This document shows positions 45,472 through 55,222 of a stretch of DNA of 64,000 bases, one piece after another. The position numbers were made by a program, and so were the translations under genes. The stretch is from Thermonema lapsum. Its GTDB lineage: Bacteria; Bacteroidota; Bacteroidia; Cytophagales; Thermonemataceae. The stretch is taken from positions 703,846 to 767,845 of the forward strand of contig NZ_JAASRN010000001.1 in NCBI RefSeq assembly GCF_011761635.1. The letters are read 5' to 3'. Below the pieces are notes generated by a model. That model worked only from the letters and a program-made list of their open reading frames with translations, was not told the DNA's origin and did not search any database. Positions within the stretch are counted from its first letter, which is position 1. Each line of letters opens with the position of its first letter.

Positions 45472-46524
45472 ATGCAAAAGCAGCTTAAGAACTCATTCTC
45501 TAAACGGTATGAAGTATCCCCCCTCTATGCCTTATGGATACGAGAGCTATTGGAAAGTGGAGACCAAAAACAAATAGCTAATACCCTGAGTCTGCAATAT
45601 GTGTATGTGAAGCAGGTACTTGGCGGCAACCGGAACAAGCCCATTCGTAGCACCAATGCCCTCCGTGTCATAGAAGAAGCCGAGAATTTGATTTTACAAC
45701 GGTTAAACGCTATATTCGAGGAAAAGAGAGAAATTGTGGAGCGCATACTGACGCGCCGCTCTATACAGCTGAGTTATGCCATGAACGGAGCTTCGAAACA
45801 CCCCAAAACTGCCAAAGAAAAACTCGACAGCATCTACACTCTATTGCGTGCTATCAACCACGACATGAAGTCGCCGCTCAATTCATTTGCTGCTTTCATT
45901 CAGCTGGTAGAGCACCTTGACGAAATCAAAGCTTTGGTACCTCCCACCATGTTGCATGAGATGCAGCAAAATATTCAATATTTGGTAGAGCTATGGAATG
46001 CACTCAACGACTGGGTCGTCAAGGTGGTCAAAGAGGAGAGTGTAGAAAAGAGCTTCTATTTAAACGAAGTCATCGTACAGAGTATAGAGCTACTCAGCCC
46101 TATGGCAGAGCATAAATGCATACAACTGGTGTATGAGCCAAGCGGGGAAGATATAGAATTACACTCCGATATACATATTATCAAATTTGTCATACGCAAC
46201 TTGTTGCATAATGCCATCAAATTCACCCCCGAAAACGGTAAAGTGTACATAGGAAGCGGGTTAGCTGTACCGGGCAAAGCTGCCATAACAATGCGGGACG
46301 AAGGTAGAGGCATTCCAGAAGAAGTGTTGCCCACAATATTCGATTTAAATACAAAGAAAAGTACCTACGGTACCAAAAACGAAAAAGGAACAGGCATTGG
46401 CTTGGCACTTTGCAAAAAGATGGTCAATGAAATAGGAGGTGACATAGAGTTGATACAAACTTCACAAGAAGGCAGTACGTTTAGAGCTTTGTTTCCATTA
46501 AATCACGATATAAACAGAGCATAG
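45472..46524 (+). CDS. Soluble histidine kinase with an N-terminal HTH-like domain
   Basis: 350 residues, no membrane helix or signal peptide. Residues 15-70 (LYALWIRELLESGDQKQIANTL...YVYVKQVLGGNRNK) resemble an XRE-type DNA-binding domain. A coiled-coil linker leads to HisKA with phosphoacceptor His in AINHDMKSPLNS and an HATPase domain (MRDEGRGIPEEVLP, GTGIGLALCKKM). It lacks a PAS/GAF sensor and a receiver. A kinase that carries a DNA-binding domain is uncommon; see findings. Divergent to the XRE regulator and ends at a bidirectional terminator. Confidence 0.85.
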   Translation: MQKQLKNSFSKRYEVSPLYALWIRELLESGDQKQIANTLSLQYVYVKQVLGGNRNKPIRSTNALRVIEEAENLILQRLNAIFEEKREIVERILTRRSIQLSYAMNGASKHPKTAKEKLDSIYTLLRAINHDMKSPLNSFAAFIQLVEHLDEIKALVPPTMLHEMQQNIQYLVELWNALNDWVVKVVKEESVEKSFYLNEVIVQSIELLSPMAEHKCIQLVYEPSGEDIELHSDIHIIKFVIRNLLHNAIKFTPENGKVYIGSGLAVPGKAAITMRDEGRGIPEEVLPTIFDLNTKKSTYGTKNEKGTGIGLALCKKMVNEIGGDIELIQTSQEGSTFRALFPLNHDINRA

Positions 46525-46531
46525 AAAAAAG

Positions 46532-46560
46532 AACGGGGTGCCCTACGAGCACCCCCGTTT
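46532..46560. terminator. Bidirectional terminator
   Basis: AACGGGGTGC pairs with GCACCCCCGTT (one bulge); T runs on either strand. Serves the HTH-kinase and the convergent subtilisin gene. Confidence 0.85.
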
Positions 46561-46580
46561 CTATTTTGAAGTAATCATTA

Positions 46581-47843
46581 TTAACGGCGCCCTATAGGAT
46601 CGGGATTTCCGTCGGGGTCGTTTTTGACATAGCCACTGGTATATACTGCACCATTGTTTACCAGCATGATACCTGCAATGTGCGGAGTAGCCATAGAAGT
46701 ACCACTAAGGGTAGCATAGCTGCCGCCTTTGTAGGTTGAGTAGATAGACACACCCGGTGCACAAAAATCAATCGGTGGGTTAGCATAGTTCGAGAAGCTG
46801 GCGAAACGATCTTGGCTGTCCATTGCAGATATGGTCAGCACCTTACCGCCATTAGAAGAATTGTAGTAGTTTACACGCGCAGGTGAGTAGTTGTTAGCAT
46901 TGGCAGAACTATTACCGGCAGCCACGGCAACATATACGCCTTTGGAAGCCAAATTTTTCACTGCGTTGTCTAAGGAGGTAGAAGCCCCACCACCCAAGCT
47001 CATGTTTACTACATCACCTTGTACTACTACGCTGGCAGTATAGTCCACACCATTGATGATGGTTGAAGTAGAGCCTTGTCCACTGGCACCAAACACACGT
47101 ATAGACACCACAGTAGCACCGGCAGCTACTCCTACTACGCCATAAGAGTTGTTTTTAGCGGCAATAGTACCTGCCACGTGGGTGCCATGACCGTTTTGGT
47201 CAGTGGGGGTTCCACCTACAAACGTACGGCTATACTGGGTATTTACGTTCAAGTCGGGATGCGTGAGGTCAATGCCAGAATCAATGACGAAAGCCCAGCG
47301 AGACAATCCGGTAGATTCTACCGCACCGCCTACACGGGTGATGCCCCAGGGGGTGGTTTGTGCCGCATTGGTACCTTCTTTTACTTCTACCGGCTCCAAG
47401 AAAACCGGACGGTCTGGCTCTATGATAGCCACGCGACTGTCTTGACGTAAGATGCGCAGTTCCTCAGCAGAGAGCTGGTCAGCAAAACCTAAAAACACAT
47501 TGCCGTACACATTGTCGAGGGTTGATTTGTCGCGTTGAATACCCACTTCTGCCAACAGGCGGCTTACTTCCTCGCGTGCGAGTTCTTCCACACGGCGGGA
47601 GTACTCCAGTTTGCCTTCACGGCGGTTGGGTTCAGCAGGAATACGGCTGCGGAAGGTGGCAGCTACCTCGTCTTTGAACACTACGATGTAACGCCCTTCA
47701 TAGGCATCGCTGCTTTCCACCACTTGTACATCGGAAGTGGGTGCAGGGGTCATGGTTTCTTCCTGCTGTTTGCAGCCTGTTAAGCAAGAAGCCACAAAGA
47801 ATGCAGCCAAGCCGGCTGCGGTAAAGAGATTGCGTTTGTTCAT
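46581..47843 (-). CDS. Subtilisin-like (S8) serine protease lipoprotein
   Basis: 420 residues from ATG 47843. Lipobox LTGC places lipid on C24. An I9-type propeptide (RYIVVFKDEV to about 165) precedes the S8 domain with Asp in VIDSGIDLTHPDL, His in NGHGTHVAG and Ser in SGTSMATPH. It is a periplasm- or surface-anchored protease. No T9SS sorting domain is present and the protein ends with NDPDGNPDPIGRR. Earlier ATGs in frame precede the signal peptide and are less likely. Own terminator shared with the neighbour. Confidence 0.95.
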   Translation of the reverse strand: MNKRNLFTAAGLAAFFVASCLTGCKQQEETMTPAPTSDVQVVESSDAYEGRYIVVFKDEVAATFRSRIPAEPNRREGKLEYSRRVEELAREEVSRLLAEVGIQRDKSTLDNVYGNVFLGFADQLSAEELRILRQDSRVAIIEPDRPVFLEPVEVKEGTNAAQTTPWGITRVGGAVESTGLSRWAFVIDSGIDLTHPDLNVNTQYSRTFVGGTPTDQNGHGTHVAGTIAAKNNSYGVVGVAAGATVVSIRVFGASGQGSTSTIINGVDYTASVVVQGDVVNMSLGGGASTSLDNAVKNLASKGVYVAVAAGNSSANANNYSPARVNYYNSSNGGKVLTISAMDSQDRFASFSNYANPPIDFCAPGVSIYSTYKGGSYATLSGTSMATPHIAGIMLVNNGAVYTSGYVKNDPDGNPDPIGRR

Positions 47844-47984
47844 AACAACGTACTTTTTAGTTAAACTTTTAATAAGCATCATGTACCATAAGTACGTTGC
47901 AATTCTATAAAAAGTTTTGCAAAAGCAAAAATAATCTTCAAAAATTTTTACAAAATCACACAAACGCACAATATAATGCGGCTT

Positions 47985-49208
47985 TTATCCAAACAAGAAG
48001 CGCCTAACGCCCGTGGCAGCCATGTAAGCGGTAGTCCATGCAGCCTGAAAATTGAAACCGCCTGTTATGCCGTCTATGTCGAGGATTTCACCGGCAAAAA
48101 ACAGCCCCGGTAGCTTTTTACTCATCATGGTCTTGGCAGACACTTCCCGCAAATCCACGCCTCCACAGGTTACAAACTCCTCTTTAAATGTGGTTTTTCC
48201 ACTAATTTCATACTCATCGGCACACAGCAAACACAAAAGCGTCTGTAATTGCTTGTTTGAGAGTTGTTTCCATGTAATTTCTTCTGATAGTTGAGCCCGC
48301 TGACAAAGATATACCCACAAACGCTTAGGTAAGCCTACATAGGTATTTTTCAGTTTTTTATCAGGATTTTGCTTTATGGTTTCACGCAGGCGGGCTTCCA
48401 TGACAGCAGGGAGCACCCCTATCCAATTGACTCGCACCTGCGTTTGATAAGCCGCTTCATGCAAAAGCCTCGCGCCCCATGCCGACAGGCGCAAGACGGC
48501 AGGTCCACTCATACCCCAATGGGTAACTAAAAGAGGTCCTTCTTCAGTCATTTTCCATTGAGGCAGGGTTACCCTTGCAGCAGGCACACTCACCCCCTGC
48601 AGTCCCCGCAAAGCGGCATCTTCTATGTTGAAAGTAAACAAGGAGGGCACTGGCGGAACTACCGACAACCCAAGCGATTCTATCCATGCATAGTGTTTGT
48701 GTTTGTTGCCGCCTCCTGTGGTAAGCACCACAGCTGCTGCCGGTAGGCTTTTGCCGGAAGCAAGCACAACCGACCATTGCCCCTCAGTTGCTGGCTTCAG
48801 TTCTACCACATCGGCACGTGTACACACCTTCACTCCTGCCTCCTCTGCTGCCCGCATCAAGCACTGCACGATGGTTTCCGAGCTGTCAGAAGCCGGGAAT
48901 ACTCGTCCGTCGGCTTCTGTTTTAAGGGCTACGCCTTGACGGCTAAACCATTCATATGCTTCACGTGGTCCGAATTCATAAAATAATTTGCGCAGGAAGC
49001 GCCCCCCACGGGGATAGTGCAGGTACAATTGCTCTACGTCGTAGCAGGCAGGCAACACATTGCAACGCCCTCCGCCCGAAATACGCACCTTACTGAGCAA
49101 GTTGGGTGTTTTTTCGAGAATAGTAACCGGCAAGCCACTGCGGGCAATGTGGATAGCAGCAAAAAAGCCGGCAGCACCACCACCAACAACTATAACCTCT
49201 TTATTCAT
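47985..49208 (-). CDS. HI0933/YhiN-family FAD-dependent oxidoreductase
   Basis: 407 residues from ATG 49208. FAD-binding Rossmann motif VIVVGGGAAGFFAAIHIARSG at the N terminus, GGGRCNVL next (family mark), and a C-terminal block TCGGVDLREVSAKTMMSKKLPGLFFAGEILDIDGITGGFN that covers the flavin. The family is widespread and its substrate unknown; some members have been linked to membrane or tRNA modification. It is 111 bases before the divergent membrane-protein gene. Confidence 0.93.
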   Translation of the reverse strand: MNKEVIVVGGGAAGFFAAIHIARSGLPVTILEKTPNLLSKVRISGGGRCNVLPACYDVEQLYLHYPRGGRFLRKLFYEFGPREAYEWFSRQGVALKTEADGRVFPASDSSETIVQCLMRAAEEAGVKVCTRADVVELKPATEGQWSVVLASGKSLPAAAVVLTTGGGNKHKHYAWIESLGLSVVPPVPSLFTFNIEDAALRGLQGVSVPAARVTLPQWKMTEEGPLLVTHWGMSGPAVLRLSAWGARLLHEAAYQTQVRVNWIGVLPAVMEARLRETIKQNPDKKLKNTYVGLPKRLWVYLCQRAQLSEEITWKQLSNKQLQTLLCLLCADEYEISGKTTFKEEFVTCGGVDLREVSAKTMMSKKLPGLFFAGEILDIDGITGGFNFQAAWTTAYMAATGVRRFLFG

Positions 49209-49316
49209 TCGAGTTTTTGAAGGCAAACTTAAGCATTTGTCAAGAGGCACTCGCTTCACACAGATGCTTTTTTTGAATCTTTGTACCTTTGTTCTGTTGC
49301 AGCAAAGCATCGCTTT

Positions 49317-50351
49317 ATGAAAATCCAAGAACAAGACATTTTACGCAAGCTAAGTCCTAAGCGTACCTTTATTCCGTTGCTTATTGGCTTACTTTCAACC
49401 GTGGTTATTTTCTACTGGACCTATGAGCCCTCGCAATGGCAATATTTCTGGCAAGCCTCGTTGCCGGCACTATTGGGAGCCATAGCTGCGCTCCTCGTAC
49501 GTGATGGAGGATATACTGCGCGCATCCGTTATTTATCTCAAAAAGAACTCGGCTGGCGTGGCAGCCTATACAGTATTCTCTTGTGGGAGTTTGCCTCGGC
49601 TGTCACGCCCTCGGTAGTGGGCGGTACGGCTGTCGCTATTTTTATTCTCAACCGTGAGGGTATCCGGTTTGGTAAAGCACTGGCTTATGTGTTGCTCACG
49701 GCAGTGCTCGACAACGCCTTTTTTATTTTTGCTGCCCCACTTGCCATTTGGTTTTCACAAGGTGAGGTATTTGTAGGTAGTTTCAACAAAACCATGCAGT
49801 GGACTTTTTGGTTTAGCTACCTACTCATTGCTTTGTACACTTTTTTCATGGCATTCGGTCTTTTAGCTCGTCCCCGTGTGGTGAAGTGGCTGCTGCTAAA
49901 AATCACCGCCTTCCGTTGGCTCAAACGCTGGCGCAAAGCTGCCTATGACACAGGCAACGACCTTATCATAGCTTCAAGAGAAATCAAAGGCAAGCCCGTC
50001 GCTTACTGGCTGCAGGCGGCAGGATTCACCTTATTTATATGGACTGCCCGTTATGTCACTTTGAATTTTCTGATGGAAACATTTATTGACTTGTCGCTAC
50101 AGGACCATTTGCTTGTGTTTGGCAGGCAGATAGTCTTATGGATAAGCATGCTCATATCACCTACGCCCGGCAGCACCGGTACTGCCGAGTACTTTTTCAC
50201 AGAGCTGTATTCCGAGTTTTTAGGCAGCTTCAGCGGCACCGTGGGGGTGCTCTGGCGCTTGCTCACTTATTATCCCTATCTGCTGCTGGGAATATTGATA
50301 CTACCTGTATGGTTGCGACGCACACAACAGAAACTGAAGACAGTAGAGTAG
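49317..50351 (+). CDS. LPG synthase transmembrane/flippase-like protein (UPF0104 class)
   Basis: 344 residues with about eight membrane helices; no soluble catalytic domain. Motifs ASAVTPSVVGGTAVAIFILNREG and SPTPGSTGTAEYFF are typical of the membrane part of lysylphosphatidylglycerol synthases and relatives thought to flip lipids. A -7 box TAccTTTG lies at 49284-49291 and supports ATG 49317. Followed by a macro-domain gene 24 bases on. Confidence 0.9.
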   Translation: MKIQEQDILRKLSPKRTFIPLLIGLLSTVVIFYWTYEPSQWQYFWQASLPALLGAIAALLVRDGGYTARIRYLSQKELGWRGSLYSILLWEFASAVTPSVVGGTAVAIFILNREGIRFGKALAYVLLTAVLDNAFFIFAAPLAIWFSQGEVFVGSFNKTMQWTFWFSYLLIALYTFFMAFGLLARPRVVKWLLLKITAFRWLKRWRKAAYDTGNDLIIASREIKGKPVAYWLQAAGFTLFIWTARYVTLNFLMETFIDLSLQDHLLVFGRQIVLWISMLISPTPGSTGTAEYFFTELYSEFLGSFSGTVGVLWRLLTYYPYLLLGILILPVWLRRTQQKLKTVE

Positions 50352-50375
50352 TTTTTGGTTTTAACAACATAAGCT

Positions 50376-50912
50376 ATGAAATTGAAAGACAGAATAGAAG
50401 TAATGCAAGGCGACATTACCCGTCTGAAGGTGGATGCCATAGTGAACGCAGCCAATCCTTCATTGATGGGTGGCGGAGGCGTGGATGGTGCCATTCACCG
50501 TGCCGGTGGCCCGCAGATATTGGAAGAGTGCAAGGCAATCATCGCAAAAATTGGGCAACTCGATACGGGCAAAGCCGTGATTACGAGCGGAGGCAACTTA
50601 CCTGCTGCCCATGTCATTCACACCGTAGGACCAGTATGGCATGGTGGTGGGCAGCAAGAAGCCAAGCTATTGGCAGAAGCCTATACCAACAGCCTCGCTT
50701 TGGCAAGCGAAAAGGGCTTGCGAAGTATTGCCTTTCCCAACATAAGCACGGGGGTATATGGTTATCCCAAGCGCGAAGCAGCGCAAGTGGCGTTCCGTGC
50801 AGTTACGGATTATTTAAAGACCCACCCCTTGCCTGAGAGAGTGATTTTTTGCTGCTTTGACGACAAAAATTACCAACTTTATCAAGAGCTGCTACAAAAC
50901 ATAAAAGACTAA
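50376..50912 (+). CDS. Macro-domain protein (O-acetyl-ADP-ribose deacetylase-like)
   Basis: 178 residues, a single macro domain. [34 protein letters not shown] holds the ADP-ribose-binding loop and the catalytic Asp, and [15 protein letters not shown] the second loop. Members hydrolyse O-acetyl-ADP-ribose and can remove ADP-ribose from proteins. It lies 24 bases after the membrane-protein gene and is probably co-transcribed. Confidence 0.95.
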   Translation: MKLKDRIEVMQGDITRLKVDAIVNAANPSLMGGGGVDGAIHRAGGPQILEECKAIIAKIGQLDTGKAVITSGGNLPAAHVIHTVGPVWHGGGQQEAKLLAEAYTNSLALASEKGLRSIAFPNISTGVYGYPKREAAQVAFRAVTDYLKTHPLPERVIFCCFDDKNYQLYQELLQNIKD

Positions 50913-51003
50913 AAACACAACGCATTTTTACTGGCAGGGGTTGAATCATTGCCCAAAAAAAACTTATATTAAAAGACAGTGTGACTAAACGAAATTAAAA
51001 ATT

Positions 51004-51918
51004 ATGCAAGCAACTTCTTACGTAATGATGATTCGCCCCACGCGCTTTGGTCCCAACCCACAGACCATTGAGCAGGAAGCTCTCGATGTGGCTGCTTTGG
51101 GCTTAGAGGAAATCCATCGCCAAGCTTTGAAGGAATTCGACGGGCTGCTAAACCTGTTGCGCGTGCACGACGTCAATGTGCTTGTGTTTGAAGACGTAAA
51201 AGAAGACCCTTCCCCCGACGCCCTGTTTCCAAGCGACTGGGTATCGTTCCACAGCAACGGCAATGCTGTGCTCTACCCTCTGGAAGCCCCCAACCGGCGC
51301 AAAGAGCGACGCAAAGACATCTTGGAAGCACTTAAAAAGCAGTTTGTTCTGCGCAACATCATAGACCTTACCCATCACGAAACTAAAGGGCGCTTTTTGG
51401 AAGGCACCGGAAGCATGGCGCTGGACCGCACGCAAAAAGTGGCTTATGCCTGCCTTTCTGCCTGTACCCACCCCCAAGTACTGAATAACTTTGGCAGCTT
51501 GCTCCAATATCGCACAGTTACTTTTCAGGCAGTAGATGCCCACAAAAAGCCGATACGTCATACTGACTCCATCATGAGCATTGGCACCAAATACGTTATC
51601 TTCTGCATGGATGCCATTACTTTGGACTTCGACCGCGATGTGCTGCGCCAAGAGTTCAAGAAATCGAAAAAAGATATCATCGAAGTCAGTCATGAACAAG
51701 TGGACAGCTACTGCTGCAATGTGCTGGAGGTGGTGAATAACACAGGCATTCACTACTTGGTCATGTCTTCACGGGCATATCAAGCCCTGAGCGAAGACCA
51801 AAAGGAGCACCTGGAGCGCTACGCCAAGATTTTACATACCCCCCTCGACACCATCGAACAATACGGCAAGGGAAGCGTGCGTTCCATGCTCACAGAAATA
51901 CATCTGCCGACCATTTAA
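51004..51918 (+). CDS. CtlX-like amidinotransferase-fold protein lacking the catalytic Cys
   Basis: 304 residues with the pentein fold. It matches CtlX (citrulline hydrolase/arginine deiminase-related): RPTRFGPNPQT, FPSDWVSFHSNG, FLEGTGSMALDR and the C-terminal GKGSVRSMLTEI. Known members end in GGGSxRCM with a nucleophilic Cys; here the codon is TCC (51883-51885), Ser294. FPNNW in relatives is FPSDW here. E133 (FLEGTG) and H186 remain. It may have lost hydrolase activity or changed it (inference). Whether these residues are typical of a wider group needs a database search. Confidence 0.8.
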   Translation: MQATSYVMMIRPTRFGPNPQTIEQEALDVAALGLEEIHRQALKEFDGLLNLLRVHDVNVLVFEDVKEDPSPDALFPSDWVSFHSNGNAVLYPLEAPNRRKERRKDILEALKKQFVLRNIIDLTHHETKGRFLEGTGSMALDRTQKVAYACLSACTHPQVLNNFGSLLQYRTVTFQAVDAHKKPIRHTDSIMSIGTKYVIFCMDAITLDFDRDVLRQEFKKSKKDIIEVSHEQVDSYCCNVLEVVNNTGIHYLVMSSRAYQALSEDQKEHLERYAKILHTPLDTIEQYGKGSVRSMLTEIHLPTI

Positions 51919-51938
51919 GTTTTTCAATGAAAATGCTG

Positions 51939-51966
51939 TTTGGTCAAAAGCCTTTCCCTATTTTTG
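51939..51966 (+). promoter_or_regulatory. Promoter of purL
   Basis: TTTG at 51939-51942 and TAttTTTG at 51959-51966, 16 bp apart, slightly shorter than usual. It lies 24 bases before the start at 51991, so the earlier in-frame ATG at 51940 would be outside the transcript. Confidence 0.6.
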
Positions 51967-51990
51967 CCAAAACAAAACCAAAGAGACACC

Positions 51991-54216
51991 ATGTCCACCC
52001 CAACCGAAGATAAGTTACTCAAAATAGCGCTTCAATTAGGTCTTTTGGAAGAAGAATATCATCGCATTGTAGAAATATTAGGGCGCACCCCCAACTTCAC
52101 AGAGCTCAGCTGTTATGCTGCCATGTGGTCGGAGCACTGCTCCTACAAGAACTCCATTGTGTGGCTGAAAAAACTGCCCAAAGATTCCCCTCGTATGTTG
52201 GCGAAAGCCGGTGAGGAGAATGCCGGCTTGGTTGATATAGGCGACGGATGGGCTGTCAGCTTCAAAATAGAATCACACAATCACCCTTCAGCAATAGAAC
52301 CCTATCAGGGGGCGGCAACGGGCGTGGGAGGCATCAACCGTGATGTTTTTTCTATGGGTGCACGCCCCATTGCCCAACTAAACTCTTTACGTTTTGGCGA
52401 CCCGAGTACTCCCAAAACACAGCGCCTACTGCGCGGCGTAGTCAAAGGCATTGGCGACTACGGCAACGCCTTTGGTATTCCGACCGTAGGAGGTGAGATA
52501 TTCTTTGACAAGTGCTACCAAAGCAACCCCTTGGTGAATGCCTTTTCGGCAGGGATAGTACGTACCGACCGCATAGCTAAAGCTATTGCCCAAGGCAAGG
52601 GCAATCCGGTTTATATCTTTGGTTCGGCTACGGGGCGTGACGGCATTCATGGCGCTTCTTTTGCCTCCAAAGAAATCACCAAAGAGTCGGAAAAAGACCT
52701 GCCGGCAGTGCAAGTAGGCGACCCCTTTATGGAAAAGCTGCTGCTGGAAGCTACCCTTGAAGCCATCGCTACAGGACATGTAGTGGGCATACAAGACATG
52801 GGCGCCGCCGGCGTCATCTGCTCTACTTCCGAAATGAGTGCCCGTGGAAAAAGTGGTATGGACATCCACCTCGACAAGGTACCCACCCGTCAAGAAGGCA
52901 TGCAGCCTTTTGAAATATTGATTTCTGAGTCGCAAGAGCGCATGCTCATGGTCGTAAAGAAAGGCAAAGAGAAGGAAATAGAGCAGATTTTTGAAAAGTG
53001 GGATGTAGCTTACGCCAAAATAGGAGAAGTAACCGACAGCCAAGAGCTGCGCTTTTTCATGAAAGGCGATGTAGTTGCCAAGATGCCTGCCGAGAGCTTG
53101 GTACTGGGCGGCGGTGCCCCCGTTTACTACCGAGAATATAAAGAGCCTGCCTATTTTCAAGAATACAAAAAGTTTCACATCTCACAGGTCAAAGAGCCAC
53201 GCAACCTGAAAAAGGTAGCACGTTTTCTTTTGCAACAACCCAATATCGCCTCCAAACGCTGGGCATATGAACAATACGACTCGATGGTAGGCACCGCCAA
53301 CCAATCGACCAATGCTCCCTCCGATGCCGCTGTAGTAGCCCTAAAAGAAACCAACAAGTCGATAGTTATCACGGTGGACTGCAACAGCCGCTATGTGCAT
53401 GCCGACCCCGAGCAGGGCACTGCTATAGCCGTTGCCGAAGCTGCCCGCAACATCGTTTGCTCCGGTGGCGAGCCCATTGCCATCACCAACTGTCTGAACT
53501 TCGGCAACCCCTACAACCCGGAGGTATATTGGCAGTTTGTGCATGCCATTTTGGGCATGAAAAAAGCATGCGAGCGCTTTGAAACCCCTGTAACCGGTGG
53601 CAACGTGAGCTTCTACAATCAGTCAGAGGAAGGTCCGGTATTTCCCACCCCTACTATAGGCATGCTGGGGCTGCTCGAAAACCGCGAGTGGCAGATGACC
53701 CTCGATTTCAAAAAAGCGGGCGATTTAATATACCTGATTGGTTCGCCAAAAAACTGTATTTCTTCTTCTGAATATCTTTATGCCTATCACGGCGTGGAGG
53801 CTTCTCCTGCTCCTTTCTTCCACTTAGACGAAGAGTGGGAAGTGCAGCAGCTCATCAAGCAGCTGATTCGTGCGGGCTTACTGCGTTCTGCACATGATGT
53901 TTCTGACGGCGGTTTGTTCATCACCTTAGCTGAGTCGGCTATGCCCCGTGCGCTGGGCTTCCGTATTCGTACAGACAAGCGCTTCCGCCGTGATGCTTAT
54001 CTCTTTGGCGAAAGCCAAAGCCGTGTGGTGGTTACTGTCAAGCCTACCCATCAAAAGAAATTTGAGCGCTTCATGGAAGGCAAAGGCGTAGAGTATAAAC
54101 TCATTGGTGAAGTAATCAAAGAGCATTTCATAGTGGACAAAGACAAGTGGATGGACGTGCAAGAAGCCTACGAGCTGTACGAAGGGGCACTTCCACGATA
54201 TATGGAGCAAGGATAA
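51991..54216 (+). CDS. purL: Phosphoribosylformylglycinamidine synthase subunit PurL
   Basis: 741 residues, the small-type PurL. It converts FGAR to FGAM in purine synthesis with PurQ and PurS (not in the window). SEHCSYKNS and the tandem synthetase halves, [22 protein letters not shown] and [12 protein letters not shown], are family marks; ATP-binding residues in [10 protein letters not shown]. Start at 51991 is set by family N terminus and promoter. Confidence 0.97.
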   Translation: MSTPTEDKLLKIALQLGLLEEEYHRIVEILGRTPNFTELSCYAAMWSEHCSYKNSIVWLKKLPKDSPRMLAKAGEENAGLVDIGDGWAVSFKIESHNHPSAIEPYQGAATGVGGINRDVFSMGARPIAQLNSLRFGDPSTPKTQRLLRGVVKGIGDYGNAFGIPTVGGEIFFDKCYQSNPLVNAFSAGIVRTDRIAKAIAQGKGNPVYIFGSATGRDGIHGASFASKEITKESEKDLPAVQVGDPFMEKLLLEATLEAIATGHVVGIQDMGAAGVICSTSEMSARGKSGMDIHLDKVPTRQEGMQPFEILISESQERMLMVVKKGKEKEIEQIFEKWDVAYAKIGEVTDSQELRFFMKGDVVAKMPAESLVLGGGAPVYYREYKEPAYFQEYKKFHISQVKEPRNLKKVARFLLQQPNIASKRWAYEQYDSMVGTANQSTNAPSDAAVVALKETNKSIVITVDCNSRYVHADPEQGTAIAVAEAARNIVCSGGEPIAITNCLNFGNPYNPEVYWQFVHAILGMKKACERFETPVTGGNVSFYNQSEEGPVFPTPTIGMLGLLENREWQMTLDFKKAGDLIYLIGSPKNCISSSEYLYAYHGVEASPAPFFHLDEEWEVQQLIKQLIRAGLLRSAHDVSDGGLFITLAESAMPRALGFRIRTDKRFRRDAYLFGESQSRVVVTVKPTHQKKFERFMEGKGVEYKLIGEVIKEHFIVDKDKWMDVQEAYELYEGALPRYMEQG

Positions 54217-54241
54217 GCGGCATGCACATACTTGCTTGTTG

Positions 54242-54270
54242 AGGCGGGCGGTAATTGTCCGCCTTTTTTT
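54242..54270 (+). terminator. Terminator of purL
   Basis: AGGCGGGC pairs with GTCCGCCT (one G-U), then a run of eight Ts. Confidence 0.9.
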
Positions 54271-54300
54271 TGCCAAAAGGAAAACAGACAGTAAGCAGTA

Positions 54301-54345
54301 AAAAAAAGCAGAAGGGGAACCGAAAATCCGATTCCCCTTCTGCTT
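54301..54345 (-). terminator. Terminator of tRNA-Cys
   Basis: Long stem GCAGAAGGGGAA/TTCCCCTTCTGC; seven Ts on the minus strand follow. It starts 4 bases after the tRNA. Confidence 0.93.
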
Positions 54346-54349
54346 TCAG

Positions 54350-54420
54350 AGGTAGCGGGCGGATTCGAACCGCCGTACGGGGTTTTGCAGACCCCTGCCT
54401 AACCGCTCGGCCACGCCACC
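54350..54420 (-). tRNA. tRNA-Cys (anticodon GCA)
   Basis: 71 nt. Acceptor GGTGGCG/CGCTACC, anticodon stem GGGGT/ACCCC with loop CTGCAAA, T arm GGCGG-TTCGAAT-CCGCC, U73 as expected for Cys. CCA not encoded. Confidence 0.95.
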
Positions 54421-54439
54421 ATTTCCGTCTTTGCGCCTG

Positions 54440-54469
54440 CAAACTTAGCGAGTACAGGTAAAATATCAA
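54440..54469 (-). promoter_or_regulatory. Promoter of tRNA-Cys
   Basis: TTTTG, 19 bp between TTG and TA, then TAagTTTGCA on the minus strand; A-rich sequence upstream. Confidence 0.75.
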
Positions 54470-54571
54470 AACATTTTTTCTTTTTTTTCTTCAAACAAAT
54501 CGAATAATCGTCTCTTTCAACTCTTTACAGAATTCACTTTTATGAAGTCAAACAAAAAACAGCCATAGGGC

Positions 54572-54602
54572 TTGCACGATATGGAAAAGCTTTCTATATT
54601 TG
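54572..54602 (+). promoter_or_regulatory. Promoter of tRNA-Asp
   Basis: TTGCACG with 20 bp between TTG and TA, then TAtaTTTGCA (54595-54604). The start region CGTCAATAAGAGACAA resembles that of the tRNA-Gly promoter. Confidence 0.85.
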
Positions 54603-54624
54603 CAGCGTCAATAAGAGACAAGCA

Positions 54625-54698
<74 letters not shown>

Positions 54699-54701
54699 CG
54701 C

Positions 54702-54731
54702 AAGGAGAAGTTCAAAACTTCTCCTTTTTTT
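54702..54731 (+). terminator. Terminator of tRNA-Asp
   Basis: AAGGAGAAGTT/AACTTCTCCTT, loop CAA, then seven Ts, 4 bases after the tRNA. Confidence 0.92.
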
Positions 54732-54945
54732 GCTTTAGTCCTTTCAAGACTCGGTGCCTGTTTGTTTTCATCCGTAAATAATTTTTTTAATTGGTCGGAT
54801 AGAACTCGCATGATGAATTTTCATCTGTGTTTGTGTTAAACGAATCATGCTCGTTTCAGCAGAGAATATTTCGGCATTTTTTCAAAACAAAAGCGGCTGA
54901 AATACAAAGAGGTAGGAATTTTAAAAAATTTTTTTCAAAAAAATA

Positions 54946-54978
54946 TTTGCACAATTCATCGGGCTTATGCTATATTTG
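54946..54978 (+). promoter_or_regulatory. Promoter of tRNA-Gly
   Basis: TTTGCACA, 21 bp between TTTG and TA, TAtaTTTGCA. Upstream A/T-tract (54920-54945) like an UP element. Confidence 0.85.
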
Positions 54979-55004
54979 CATCGTCAATTAAAGACAAAAG
55001 GCAA

Positions 55005-55077
55005 GCGCGAGTAGCTCAGTTGGTAGAGCGCAACCTTGCCAAGGTTGAGGTCGCGGGTTCGAATCCCGTCTCGCGCT
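55005..55077 (+). tRNA. tRNA-Gly (anticodon GCC)
   Basis: 73 nt. Acceptor GCGCGAG/CTCGCGC, anticodon stem CAACC/GGTTG with loop TTGCCAA, T arm GCGGG-TTCGAAT-CCCGT, U73. Confidence 0.95.
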
Positions 55078-55091
55078 CGAATGAAAAAAAC

Positions 55092-55125
55092 AAGCCTGCT
55101 TAGTTTTTGCTAAGTAGGTTTTTTT
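55092..55125 (+). terminator. Terminator of tRNA-Gly(GCC)
   Basis: AAGCCTGCTTAG pairs with CTAAGTAGGTTT (two G-U), then a T run. Confidence 0.75.
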
Positions 55126-55145
55126 GATTAGATTGCTTGCAACAG

Positions 55146-55218
55146 GCGCGAGTAGCTCAGTTGGTAGAGCATCAGCTTCCCAAGCTGAGGGCCGCGGGTT
55201 CGAGTCCCGTCTCGCGCT
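55146..55218 (+). tRNA. tRNA-Gly (anticodon CCC)
   Basis: 73 nt, acceptor identical to tRNA-Gly(GCC). Anticodon stem TCAGC/GCTGA with loop TTCCCAA. No promoter of its own is visible in the 68-bp gap, so it is probably a read-through product. Confidence 0.93.
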
Positions 55219-55222
55219 CTCA

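Noticed and set aside
46581-47843. T9SS sorting domain at the end of the subtilisin
   Set aside because: The C terminus lacks the PNP motif and the final strands; the protein has a lipobox instead.
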